Source: Chaetomidium leptoderma (lineage: Eukaryota > Ascomycota > Sordariomycetes > Sordariales > Chaetomiaceae). Taken from it: a stretch of 64,000 bases of DNA. The notes below the pieces were generated by a model that was given only the letters and a program-made list of their open reading frames with translations, made no database searches and was not told where the DNA came from. The DNA lies in assembly GCA_033296705.1 (NCBI GenBank), contig MU856910.1, positions 1 through 64,000 on the forward strand, read 5' to 3'. This document shows, in pieces, positions 46,245 to 56,440 of this stretch; position 1 is the first letter of the stretch, and each line of letters begins with the position of its first letter. A program made the translations under genes and the position numbers.

Positions 46245-47140
46245 TGTTGGAAACTCGAACCCTTATCTGTGATGTAGAAGTCGGACTGACTTTCATGTAA
46301 AGTGATACGGCGGAGGTAACCAAACTATCTTGAGTCGCCGTCGGTGTATGTATCCGAGTTTTGTTTCCCAGACAACAAAAAGGGGGCGTCCGAGGGCAGC
46401 AGCAAACGAGTCCCCAAAGTCAGGGGTTAAGGACTGTCGGAGTATGACATATCTCTGGTTGGGAACATGATTGTAACAATACCGATAGCCAAGGTCCCGT
46501 TCCGACGACGATCCACAGACTTGTCTCTGCCCTAGACTCGAGCAATCCCGCGTCACATTCAGCCGGCTCCCTTGCTACTACGCCGCACACCAGCCTCGGG
46601 GTCTGGGCTGATCCAACGGTGGAACGAAACTCCAGGGGGCTCATTGGGGGCTGAAAGGCAAGCTGCGTATGTACCGCTACATGACTTGAAGCGGCAGGTC
46701 GTATTCTCGTCTGCAGCGTGTTCGCCGTGTCATTCAGACGATTGGCCTCGCGGGAGAGTCGCCTTTCATCCGCTGCACGAGCACCCACCGTGCCTTTCCG
46801 CAGGCTCTTCTGCATAACTACTGGCTTGTTGGCTGGGTCGGGCCGACCCAGGCACCCTGAAGGCACAGATGTGGTGTTCCAATGGGTCCTTCGTACACTG
46901 TCCTCCCTCAGCTCGCTCTACCGTCGAGTCGGCATGATTAAAATAGGAATACCTGTTGGTAGTTAATTAAATTGATATATGTAAGCGCTGATGTGCAAGG
47001 AAGGTAAGGTAAGCATCTGAGCCACTGAGAGTCTGAGACCAGCGCCAGGCAATAGACGACAAACCAACCACGCCAAAAAGAAAGAAAGACACCGCACCCA
47101 TCGTTACCTCCCCAGTCGACAACAAGCACTGGAACCCCCC
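46245..47140. promoter_or_regulatory. Promoter side of the cluster membrane-protein gene
   Basis: About 900 bases upstream of the membrane-protein start and downstream of the FAD oxidase stop. No gene supported; the frames present are short and without domains. Confidence 0.35.
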
Positions 47141-48952
47141 TCAGTGCCCTACGCGAGGCAACTTCCTCCCGCCCGGCACAAGGCTCTGAAACACCCCCCG
47201 CTCATCATACCGCCTAGCCACCTGCCACAGCCTCCTCACGTTCTCATGCCCATAGCCCGCAATCACGTCCTGCTTGGCATTCGCATCATTCATAAACACA
47301 TACTCCAGCTGCGCTCCCGCCCGCTCTGCCAGCTTGCGAATCTTGTCGTGCAGCGACCGCACCGCGGCATCCACAGCCCCGTCATCACCCTCGTTCCACC
47401 ACGCAGCCGACACGGAAAACCATGTCTGGTTAACCCTCTCCAGCCCCATCGCATTCCCCGTCCCCTTTCCCCCCCAAGTGTCCCCCGGCTTGTTGTGGTG
47501 ATGCTGGTGATGACCGCGGTCACCACCAGCGAGCACAGCGCTCACCCCCACCGGCTGCACCGCCGCGACGAGCGACCCGGCCTGCAACTTAGCAATAGCG
47601 GCGACCTCGGGGCTCTCGGGTGCAAGGAGGGCGCTGATGGCGGCGTAGAGGGCCGCGTCGGGCCGGAACGAGTTGACATACCACGTCCAGCGGGGCTGGG
47701 TCGCGGGCGGGAACTGGGCCATGAGCGCGTGCAGGCTCATGACGGCCGTCTGTTCGACGAGCGGGGTGAGGGCGTAAAAGGGGGCGAAGACGGCCGGGTG
47801 GGGCACGGGCCGGAGGTAGACGAGCGTCAGGAGGAGCGTGTTGTTGGTCGGGATCAGGTTGATGATCAGGTTGGCGTGCGGGTCTTTGTTGGGCGTGGTC
47901 TGGTACGTGTGCAGGGCTTGCAGGAGGGCTGGCGTCTGGTCGGCTGAGAAGACTTGGATGCCGCCCCAGGCTAGGGGGGACGGGTAGGTTTGGCTTTGGA
48001 AGCGCGTTACGATGCCTGGGGGGGGGGTGTTAGTTTAGGTACCGTAGGTAGCTCAGGGGGCTGGCATACCAAAATTGTTGCTGCCTCCCTTGAGCGCCCA
48101 GAACAGATCCGAGTGCGGGGAGTCGGCGGTGGCTTCGACAACCTGTCCGTTGGCCAGGACCACCTCGTAGTTGACGACGTTGTCGCACACAAACCCGTAG
48201 AGATCCGAGAGGTAACTCAGTCCGCCGCCCAGCGAGAGCCCGCCGACGCCAACATCCAAGACCCTCCCCCCGACGGCCGTCTTGTTGTACTTGTCAAGCT
48301 CCTCATACACGGCCCCCCAGCGTGCGCCGGGCCCGATGCTCACCAGCCCCCCCGCGGCATCGTACGCGACGCGGTCAAGCTCGTGCAGCGACAGGAGCAC
48401 GCCGTCGGCGCCGATGCTGGCGTCGCCCCGGTTGGGCGAGTGGCCGCCCGAGCGGATGGCAAAGGGCACGTTGGCGCGCACGAGCTTCTTGACCAGCACC
48501 GAGACGTCGGCGGTGCGCGCCGGCGACGCGATGCAGGCGGGCCGCTGCCACACCGTGTGCGACCAGTTGTTGTCGCGGAGGTCGTCGTATTCCTGTGTCT
48601 CGGCCGGGAGCGTTATGATGTCAGGGAGGGCCGCATGGAGCTCGCGACATGTTTTGGCCGCCCGCTGGGCGGCTTTGTCACCGCCGTTGCACTTGGTTGC
48701 AGAGGTGGTGCCGGCGAGAAGGGTGTTCCAGAGGACTGCCAAGAGGGCGATGCTGATGGCTGCTACCATGGTTGCCAGAGGCCAAGACCGGGAGACGACC
48801 CCCAACTTCGACTGCGGCGGTTCAAGTTGCGGGTGCGACTTGACTTGCGGCTCGGCTGGTTCGTTGGACGGAGCTGGAGGTGAGGCCGCAGTTGTGCGAC
48901 CGAGGGACGAGTCCCGCGGGTTTTGATCGGCCGACGACATTCTGCCAGTCAT
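47141..48952 (-). CDS. Berberine-bridge-type FAD-linked oxidase, membrane-anchored
   Basis: FAD-dependent oxidase of the PCMH/BBE-like family; such enzymes oxidise alcohols, amines or prenylated phenols and can drive oxidative ring closure. Exons 48070-48952 and 47141-48015 give 585 residues; the 54-nt intron has a GTATGC donor and a C-run before AG. Start ATG at 48952, alternative at 48940. A Pro/Ser-rich N-terminus precedes one strong hydrophobic helix (about 58-80), so the enzyme is probably a type II membrane protein facing a lumen. FAD-binding text: IRSGGHSPNRG with His171 as the likely 8-alpha-histidyl ligand, GPGARWGAVYEEL, VGVGGLSLGGGLSYL, DLFWALKGGSNNFGIVTRF. The second covalent Cys of plant BBE enzymes appears absent. 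The BBE C-terminal block YVFMNDANAKQDVIAGYG is present. It is divergent from the rhodopsin-like gene. Confidence 0.9.
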
Positions 48953-49659
48953 GGTTGGTGAGGCGGGCAAGCTGGAAAGGGGCTAGCTCGTGGGGCGAGG
49001 AGGAGGGGAGGGACAAGGGGATCATGTTGAAAAGGATCATGTTGAAAAATGCTTGCCCCGGGGGGGGAAACCGGAGGTGCAGGGTATTCCGTAGTTGCTA
49101 CCGGGTATTGGAACTCCATCTGCAGGCCGGCCTCCCTCCCAAAAGACTACTTTCGCTTGTGAGTTGCAGTGTTTGCATAATATTGATAATATTGCCTGGC
49201 TAGGTACATTACATGCTGCAGGCACGAGTGCGGCGCGGTAGACACGCACATGCAAGGAATGACAAGGAGGATTCCAAAAATGCCGCCCAGCCGTGGCTCC
49301 CATCTCGTCTGGCTGTACTGGGCAGGTAACACAGCTACAGGACACAGGGCACAGGGCACAGTAACTTGAAATAAGTTGCTTGTAATAAGCCTGTATAGCA
49401 GCATTTGGCGGCGCAGTTCAGGCCTGCCTTCACTGTGTCACACACAGAGTCAGTCCGTCGTAGCCTACCGTCTCCCGTCTCCCGTCTCTTCCCCAAATCA
49501 TGGAACATGTACGGAATAAAAGGGTCATGACCGCACACCATCCCGCAGGGGCTTAGTTAGACCATCCTCGCGCACGGATCGCGGATTTGTTTTGTCTGCC
49601 CGGCTTCAGCACCAGTTTTGTCCCCGCGGTCAAGTACGAATACGGTCAAGTCCCATCCC
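48953..49659. promoter_or_regulatory. Divergent promoter, FAD oxidase and rhodopsin-like genes
   Basis: About 700 bases between divergent start codons. It holds an exact 15-bp tandem duplication of GGATCATGTTGAAAA (49019-49048), a CACAGGG-type cluster near 49338-49360 and a GTCTCCC triplet near 49470-49490. Any of these could be factor-binding repeats; none is proven. Confidence 0.45.
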
Positions 49660-50884
49660 ATGGCGGCATCAGATCCGGGTGCGGGCATGCAGCTGCCCCC
49701 TGACGAGAACCATGGGCTTGCATTGCAGACCGTGTGGTGGACAGAAGTCGCCATCGCCACTGTGTTTATCGGCCTACGATACTGGGCCCGCATCTTGAAG
49801 CGAGGCCTGGGAGTCGACGATGTGCTCATGACGGCTTCTTGGGCAAGTTTAATCCTCCCCCCTTTTCTGTTCTTTTTTTCCGGTATTCGTGGTCGGGAGC
49901 TAACACATGCAACCAGGTGTTTTACATAGCAGATGCCTCCATCAGTAAGCAGAATCCATACCCCCTTTTCCTTTCCTCTTTCCCCACGCATGAACTAACC
50001 CTAAGTCCCTCACAGTCCAGTACCTGGCCGGAACAGGGCGCTTCCGCCACCTGCTGCATCTTGCGGCCGAGGGCGGGCTGCCGGCCGTCAACACGGCTCT
50101 CATGTGGCTCATTGTGGTCCTCGACATCGGCATCTTCGTGACGGGGTTCGGCAAGATGGCCGTCGGCGTCACCATGCTGCGCATCGTCGGCAACACGTCG
50201 CAGTGGCAGCGCTGGGCCATCCTCGCGACCCTCTTCCTGACGCTGGCCACCTGCCTGCTCGACTTTGCCATCTCGACCTTCCGCTGCGGCGACCCCCGGC
50301 TGACGTGGACCGTCGAGGCCTGGCCGACGGCCACGTGCGTCAGCGTAGACGCCCAAACCCACATCAACATCCTGGCCAACTCGATCCAGGTCTTTGCCGA
50401 CGTCGTCTTCAGCGTGCTGCCCATGGTGCTCGTCTGGCGCCTGCGCCTGCCGTTGCGCACCAGGCTGTTCCTCGTCGGCGCCCTGGGCCTGACGCTCGTC
50501 ACGGGCGCGGCCGCCATCGTCAAGGCCTACTTTGCCGCGACCATGGACAAGAACGACATCACGTTCAACATCTTCCCGTCGCTGGTGTGGTTCTCGACCG
50601 AGTCCATGCTGATCATTGTGTGCGGCTCCATGCCGGGCCTGCACCCGCTGTACGAGCGCTACCTCAAGCAGCATCTGCTGAGCTACTACGGCTCGCAGAA
50701 GGGGTCCAAGGCCTCGTCGCGGACCTATGTCTACTCCGGCCCGGGCTCGGCCTCGCACGTGTCGAGCAAGAAGAAGCTGGTCCGCGAAGACTATGCTGAA
50801 GAAGATGAAGAGAGCGGACCGTGGCAGCCGTTGCCTGATGTCGAGTTGGCACGCCTGCCGGGCAGTCCGCCGCCAGCCAAATAG
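49660..50884 (+). CDS. Fungal rhodopsin-like 7-TM integral membrane protein
   Basis: Three exons, 49660-49842, 49917-49944 and 50016-50884, give 359 residues. The first intron appears to be GC-AG: donor GCAAGT after TCTTGG, acceptor ACCAG, phase 0, joining as MTASWVFYIADASI. The alternative GT in the same spot breaks the frame. The second exon is only 28 nt. Seven hydrophobic helices are visible, and the wording (LRYWARILKRGLGVDDVLM, then a conserved central helix set and SLVWFSTESMLIIVCGSMPGL) is that of the fungal rhodopsin-domain integral membrane family, often found in and near metabolite clusters. No retinal lysine can be claimed. The last 70 residues are a charged cytosolic tail with Ser/Lys and Glu/Asp clusters. 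The gene shares its promoter region with the upstream FAD oxidase. Confidence 0.85.
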
Positions 50885-51259
50885 GGGTGCCCGCGGTAAT
50901 TGTTACAACACATAACACACTGGGAGATGCAGATAGTTCAGAAGGCGCAGGTGAGCTCTAGTCAACGCTAAGAGAGGATGGTATACGTGGTATATGATGC
51001 CAGTTGTGTGTTTTGTATTTATTAGTGGTATGTCTGCTTCTGTTCACTCATATTTAGCGCATGTAGTTATGACTTTCCCTTGAGCAGGTATTTTGGAACG
51101 GGATGGAGATGATGAAGCCAAGTGTTGCCTAGAGTTCACCGGTCGTGTCATTGAATACTAGTATCAGCCAGTTGTATGAACAGCTTGAGGAAGCCGGATC
51201 TAAGTACTTGACTTCTGGTGTCTGTATGTACATACCTGCTATATGATACCCCCTCACGA
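50885..51259. other. Convergent 3' intergenic region
   Basis: About 375 bases between the facing 3' ends of the rhodopsin-like and P450 genes, with a GTATGTACATAC palindrome at 51224-51235, just beyond the P450 stop. Confidence 0.5.
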
Positions 51260-52996
51260 CTACATCCCAACTTCCCTCAAATGCACAAGACACTCCTTGG
51301 GGGCCGTAACCAGCGAGTCGTACGTCTCCCACGACACCAACTCTTCGGGCACTTCCTCAAACTCGAAGAACCACAGCAACAGCGCCGCCACAATCCTCAG
51401 CTCCAAATACCCGAGCCGCTTACCCCAGCACCCCCTATTCCCGGCACTGAAGGCGAGCGCCGGCCCAGCGCCAGCATCAAACAACATCCTCCCAGCAGCA
51501 TCACGCCGCAGCCACCGCTCCGGCCTAAACTCCTCGGGACCCTCCCCGTCCCAATTCCCCCTCGGCCCACCACCACCACCACTCCCCTCCCTCCTCAAAC
51601 CCTCCTCAACAAACACCGACTGCCTATTCAGCGACGGCCCCGCCAAATTCAAAAAAACCGGCGTATCCCTCGGCACAAAACAGCCCAACACCAGTGTATC
51701 AGTCCTCGTCACGACCATGATATTAACCACGGGCGAATCCAGCCGCAGCGTCTCCTCCAACGCAGCATCCAACCACGGCGACCCAGGCCGGCGCACGAGC
51801 TCGGCGGCCGTGGGCGCGCGCCGCTCGCGCCAGGCGTCCGGGTAGGCCGCGCGCAGACAGGTCCGGATCTGCGCCTGGAGCTGCGGGTGGGCTGCCGTCA
51901 GCCGGCGGAGGAACCACGTCAGCGCGCCCGAGGACGTGTCGTGGCCTGCGATCAGGTAGCCGTAGATGGGTTCGAGGATGCGCGGGTCGGTGAGGCGCGG
52001 CGGGCGCGAGGCGGCGGCGGCCGCGCGGAGCTCGCGCTGCATGACGTAGTCGAGGGCGCAAGAAGGGGGGGGGGTTTCTTGCCCCTGTACTAGGGTCGAG
52101 GTGATTTGCGTGGCGATGTGGGATTGCAGCGTGTGGCGCGCGGCGCGGACGGAGGGGCGCAGGTTGTTGAGGAAGTGGTAGAGGCGCGGCCAGGGCATCA
52201 CGAAGCCTTTCCAGAGGGAGTCCTCGTCGACACGCAGGGCCGCGAGCTTGGCGGACTTGGCTGCGCGTGGGAACACGATGACGGCTGCTCCCCCGTGTGA
52301 GGATGATGCTGCGATCTGGTCTTGGTGGGCGGTGAGGTGCTGTAGCTGCCGCTTGACGTCCCCGCCGTCGGGTCCCAGGCCCGTCGCCGCGCTGAGGATG
52401 GCGTCAAACGAAAACTCGCTGACGTCCTCCGAGACGTCAAACGGCTTGCCACCCGCAAGGCGAAGCTTGAGTGTCCACAGCTCCAGCAGAGACATGGTGA
52501 CGTCGTGGATGCGCGGGGCGTTGACCGAGTGGAGGATGGACGGCGTCATCAGGTCGCGGGCCAGGTCCCGGCTGGGCTTGAACAAGGGGTCGAACGTCTC
52601 CATGGCGGGAAAGGCGTGCGGGAGGATGCCCCTGAAGGCGTCGACCTTCTTGCCGCGCTTGAAGTCGACGCCATCGCGGTGGCTCAGGATGTCGTGCACC
52701 TCGCGGTAGTCGGACACGACGACGGCCGGCTTGACAAAGGGGCCGAGAAAGACCTGCGTGATGGCGCTGTTGTGCCGCGTCGCCTGCTCGAGGAACCACA
52801 GCCGGAAACTGCCGCCCCGTGTGCCGAACTCGACGACCTCGGCCAGGTCGCCCGTCAGCCGCCGTGCCGCGTCCCGGTTGTAGGGGATTCCGGCGAGGGG
52901 CCGGGGGTATGCCCTCCGGACCACGAGGTATCCAAGGATCAGGAGGAGGGTGCAAATGCCGACGGCGACCGCCGGGGACCGGGGCTCGCCCTTCAT
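51260..52996 (-). CDS. Cytochrome P450 monooxygenase
   Basis: Single exon on the minus strand, 578 residues from the ATG at 52996. An N-terminal ER anchor (about residues 8-27, AVAVGICTLLLILGYLVV) is followed by the Pro-rich hinge YPRPLAGIPYN. The I-helix oxygen-binding motif reads AGHDTSSG, the K-helix ExxR is EETLR, the aromatic/PERF region reads FRPERWL, and the heme-binding loop reads FSAGNRGCWGKRL with the axial Cys at residue 523. Trp after that Cys, where many P450s have Ala, Leu or Val before Gly, is a minor oddity. All catalytic landmarks are present, so the enzyme should be active. It has no intron, unlike most neighbours. It is divergent from the UbiA prenyltransferase gene across a 0.9-kb region, which suggests co-expression and action on the prenylated product. 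Confidence 0.95.
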   Translation of the reverse strand: MKGEPRSPAVAVGICTLLLILGYLVVRRAYPRPLAGIPYNRDAARRLTGDLAEVVEFGTRGGSFRLWFLEQATRHNSAITQVFLGPFVKPAVVVSDYREVHDILSHRDGVDFKRGKKVDAFRGILPHAFPAMETFDPLFKPSRDLARDLMTPSILHSVNAPRIHDVTMSLLELWTLKLRLAGGKPFDVSEDVSEFSFDAILSAATGLGPDGGDVKRQLQHLTAHQDQIAASSSHGGAAVIVFPRAAKSAKLAALRVDEDSLWKGFVMPWPRLYHFLNNLRPSVRAARHTLQSHIATQITSTLVQGQETPPPSCALDYVMQRELRAAAAASRPPRLTDPRILEPIYGYLIAGHDTSSGALTWFLRRLTAAHPQLQAQIRTCLRAAYPDAWRERRAPTAAELVRRPGSPWLDAALEETLRLDSPVVNIMVVTRTDTLVLGCFVPRDTPVFLNLAGPSLNRQSVFVEEGLRREGSGGGGGPRGNWDGEGPEEFRPERWLRRDAAGRMLFDAGAGPALAFSAGNRGCWGKRLGYLELRIVAALLLWFFEFEEVPEELVSWETYDSLVTAPKECLVHLREVGM

Positions 52997-53900
52997 GTCT
53001 GAACGGGTGCAACTTGAGGATGATGGGATAGTAGGGGAGTCTGACGGCCAGATTGTTCCTGTTGTGATGTATTTTTTCACCGTAGTATCTTTGAAACAAA
53101 ATGACCTGTCACCTCAGGGGGACAGGGGCAACCGACGGACCACCCAACTGCCAAATCACAGAAACTAGCGTCGAGAATATCCTAACGGGATGCAGAGTGC
53201 TCCGCCAACTCCAAGTCGGATGGAAGTGGCAGGTCCTGCTGCCCCCTAGGCTGCATTTCTGTGCCGCAATATACACGGTGGCTGTGTGGTGTATTCGGCC
53301 AAAGTCCAACCAGGGACGGTCGTGCTCAGCAGTGAATACTGCACCGGCTGCTTGTCTCGTTGGTGGACAAAGGAGACACTGCTATGCATCCTGCAGGGAG
53401 TCTTTGGCTTTGCCGCTTGCGTGCTCCTTGAAGCATCGAGCTGACCTTGAGTACAACAGTAATATCAGACTGCATTTACCGTGTTACCTTACCTTTCGAG
53501 ACAAAGACGGGACTAAGCGGCAGGTTATCCTGTAGGGAACCGTTGAAGGATCAAGACAGGGGTAATGTTCAAATTCTTTAGCGCGGGCGTTGGATGTGCC
53601 TGTAGCTTCCTTTCTTGCAGCTACTTTGCACCTTGCAGCTACTGACATCCAATAGTATTACTCTGGACTGGGTCTGGAACTTCGAGGATATCTCGCCCCC
53701 AAGCAAAGAATCAAACGCGTGGTTCTGGGCTCGATGCCGTGTAGACAAGGGTGGGCGTATCTTGTTGGTGAACGTTGACTTGTCCAAAATACTTGGAAAT
53801 GGGATAGATTCAACATGTCGTGTTAGTATTTATATTTACCTACCTACCGTCCAAATTACTACCATCGGGCCCAGCGCAACATCCATACCTTGTCCTGAAA
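52997..53900. promoter_or_regulatory. Divergent promoter, P450 and UbiA genes
   Basis: About 900 bases between divergent start codons of two likely co-regulated enzymes. CTTGCAGCTACT occurs twice (53614-53625 and 53632-53643), 18 bases apart. A TACCTACCTACC run lies near 53836. No gene is supported in the region. Confidence 0.45.
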
Positions 53901-55028
53901 ATGGCCTTTGAGCTCCTCCCCGGTGACACACCACACCCGGCCATGACCCTCTCGACGCAGTACGGCGGTTTCCACGCCAAAGGCTCGTGGGTCGACCTGG
54001 TCCCGGCATCGTGGGTTCCCTACGTGCAACTCTGCCGTCTGAGTCCACCCGCAGGGCTCTTCCTGATCTACTTTCCGCCCGTCTTTGGCGTCCTCCACGC
54101 GGCCGCAACACACCACCGCCCCCTATCCGAAGTCCTGTATGCGTGCGCGGTGCTGCTGTGCGCCAGCTTCTTTGGCAACAATGCCGCGCACGCGTGGAAC
54201 GACATTGTCGATGCGCCGATCGACGCTCGTAGTAATTCTGCCTGTTCTTTTTCTTTCGTCTTCCTATTGACTATCTATCTACTCATTTTACTAACCCCCC
54301 CTAAAAAAACAGTCGAACGCACCCGCACCCGCCCCATCCCGCGGGGCACCATCTCCCCCACATCCGCCCTTCTCTTCGCCCTCACCCAGCTCCTCGGCCT
54401 CCTCGCCACCCTGCACCTCTTCCTCCCCCCCCAAAACAACTTGAATCCCAACAACGTTGTTGCCACCCCTTTACTCGCCGCCACGCCAGCCATCCTCGCG
54501 TCCGTCTACTACCCCTACGCCAAGCGCCACACGCACCTCCCGCAGGTCGTGCTCGGCTTCTGCCTGACCTGGAGCACCATGGTGGGCGGGTGTGCCGTCG
54601 GGATTGCGGCGCCGTGGCGCGGCGCGTCCGAGAGGTGGTTGTTGGCCGGGTGTATCCTGTGGGTGGTCATCTTTGATACCGTGTATGCCCATCAGGATGT
54701 GGTGGATGATGTGCGGGTCGGGGTCAAGAGTACGGCTGTGCTGCTGAGGGGGGGGCGGGCGCGGGCGCGGGCCGTGTTGTGGCTGTTGTTGGGGGCCATG
54801 GTGATGGCGTTGGTTCAGGCTGGGAGGTGTGCCGCGTTTGGGTGGCCGTACTATGTGCTGAGTGTGGGGGGGGGTGTGGTGTCGGTTGGTGCCATGGTGG
54901 CGAGGGTTGATTTGCAGGATCCGGCGAGCTGCTGGAGCTGGTTCTCCAAGGGGTTCTGGTTGACGGGGTTGGTCATTTCGGGAGGGTTGCTTGTTGAGTA
55001 TGCCACCGTTCTCTGCCGGGAGTGGTAG
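53901..55028 (+). CDS. UbiA-type membrane prenyltransferase
   Basis: Transfers a polyprenyl group from its diphosphate to an acceptor, typically an aromatic ring, inside the membrane. Exons 53901-54231 and 54313-55028 give 348 residues from the ATG encoding MAFELLPGD. The first Asp-rich motif NDIVDAPID begins at Asn100 and is followed, after the splice, by ARIERTRTRPIPRG, the conserved Arg-rich loop. The second motif YAHQDVVDD begins at about residue 235 and is followed by VGVKSTAV. Both motifs carry the Asp residues that bind Mg-diphosphate. About eight or nine hydrophobic helices are present. The 4-hydroxybenzoate/meroterpenoid branch fits better than heme O or chlorophyll synthases; UbiA-type terpene cyclases are an alternative. 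The 81-nt intron is stop-free and in frame, so a retained form would insert 27 residues, including a hydrophobic run, right after the first motif. Confidence 0.92.
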   Translation: MAFELLPGDTPHPAMTLSTQYGGFHAKGSWVDLVPASWVPYVQLCRLSPPAGLFLIYFPPVFGVLHAAATHHRPLSEVLYACAVLLCASFFGNNAAHAWNDIVDAPIDARSNSACSFSFVFLLTIYLLILLTPPKKTVERTRTRPIPRGTISPTSALLFALTQLLGLLATLHLFLPPQNNLNPNNVVATPLLAATPAILASVYYPYAKRHTHLPQVVLGFCLTWSTMVGGCAVGIAAPWRGASERWLLAGCILWVVIFDTVYAHQDVVDDVRVGVKSTAVLLRGGRARARAVLWLLLGAMVMALVQAGRCAAFGWPYYVLSVGGGVVSVGAMVARVDLQDPASCWSWFSKGFWLTGLVISGGLLVEYATVLCREW

Positions 55029-55507
55029 GCTGGTAGCGAGCGGTAGGGCGGCTGCGTTGGACCTCGGTCTGTATGTACTGTGTAGGCAGCCGTTGAAATT
55101 GGTTACCTTGCATTGCAACCACGGACTCATGTACTGTGTATGTACATGTACATGTTGGTGATACTGTCCCGTATGGCCGGCGAATCCGGCCGACCATTGG
55201 CCCGCGGCTGCATTTCATTTCATGCCGAGGACCTGCCCAAGAAGGTCACACTGTAATAGCTGCACATCCACGGCGAAGCAAAGCTGATCCTGCGGGATTG
55301 TGCCGTCCATGTCCATGTACATGTACATGCACCAGAACAGCAAATCAAGCCGGCATCGTCTGATCCATCATCCCTGTGTGATGATGCCGCTCGGCACTCA
55401 CCGATGGACTGGCCTCTCCACCTTGGGCAGTGTGTCTAGTTATTCCTCGTGCCGCTGTAACTACTGATCCGTAAATCCATCCAGACTCCCAGCAACGCAC
55501 CTCCAGA
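55029..55507. promoter_or_regulatory. Intergenic region upstream of the cupin gene
   Basis: About 480 bases. It contains two clusters of TGTACATGTACATG-type repeats, at about 55135-55156 and 55311-55330, flanking a GC-rich stretch. These self-complementary words could form cruciforms or serve as binding sites. Confidence 0.4.
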
Positions 55508-56358
55508 ATGCCCCAGTCGGACGCCACAACCGTGCAGTACGGTCCCTCGGACCCAACCGTCGAGGTGTGCGTCTCCCCGCCATCTGCCCTTGACCACTGA
55601 GCACTTGCCCCTGACTTGACTCTCCCTAACTAACACGGCCGTTCAGTCTCAACAAAGCCGTCTCCGCCCGTCTCCTACACCACCCCGACCGGTCCTTCGC
55701 CATCGAGGTGACGCTGGACCTGGCGGGGGGCGCGCAGTTCTTCGCGCGGAAGCCGCCCGTGCACTTCCACACGCAGCACGAGTACATTGAGTCGGTGCAG
55801 GGCAAGGTAGGGCTCGAGATCGAGGGCCGCGAGATTGTGCTCACGCCCGCCGACGGCCGCTTCGACATCAAGCCCTACGTCAACCACCGGTCCTACCCCA
55901 TCCCGCGGGAGCGGCAGGACGGGGGGCTGCAGACGGTCAAGTTTTTGCTGAGCGGGGAGAAGACGGATAACGTGTCGGAGCTGAACCCCCTCTTTTTTGA
56001 GAACTGGTACAAGTACCAGGATGATGTCGTGGTCAATGGGAAGTGGGTGGACTTGATCCAGGTGTTTTGCGTAAGTTTCCCCCTGGCGAGGGCTATCCCG
56101 GGTCAAGATGGTACTAAGTTAATGGCAATGCAGATGTTTGACACGGGCGGAACCTACCTGTCGCTGCCTCCTTGGGTCCCCTTTGGACAGACGGTCTCCA
56201 TCACGGCCGGGGTGGTCTTGGGAAGGTGGATCGGCAGCGGGCTGCTTGGCTATCAGCCGTTTTACCGCAAGTGGACGTCAGACTGGGAGCTGGCGTGTCA
56301 AAAGATGGAGGCGAGCGTGTTCCAGAGGCGGTTCGCTGTTCGCGACAAGGAGGACTGA
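55508..56358 (+). CDS. Cupin-fold protein of the prenyltransferase cluster
   Basis: Three exons, 55508-55566, 55647-56070 and 56134-56358, give 235 residues. The first donor is taken as GTGCGT, because only that join keeps the downstream frame; the 63-nt second intron is stop-free and in frame. The core shows a cupin-like metal-site pattern: HFHTQHEYIE (His-x-His, then Glu), VQGKVGLEIEGRE, and a later YVNHRSYPIPRE that may give the third His. A C-terminal part (MFDTGGTYLSLPPWVPFG, a hydrophobic stretch, QPFYRKWTSDWELA) looks like a membrane-touching extension. Small cupins in metabolite clusters act as isomerases, cyclases, dioxygenases or decarboxylases, and I cannot choose among these. It lies between the UbiA gene (same strand) and the SDR gene (convergent, 82 bases between stops). 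Confidence 0.75.
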
Positions 56359-56440
56359 TAATCGATGGTGCCATAGCATTTCATTTATTTAGTTTTAATA
56401 TTATCTTGGTTTCTATCCAAGAGCTGAGGGCTAACGCGAC

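Noticed and set aside
53101..53535. 144-codon frame between the P450 and UbiA genes
   Set aside because: No conserved features, and it lies in a divergent promoter region.
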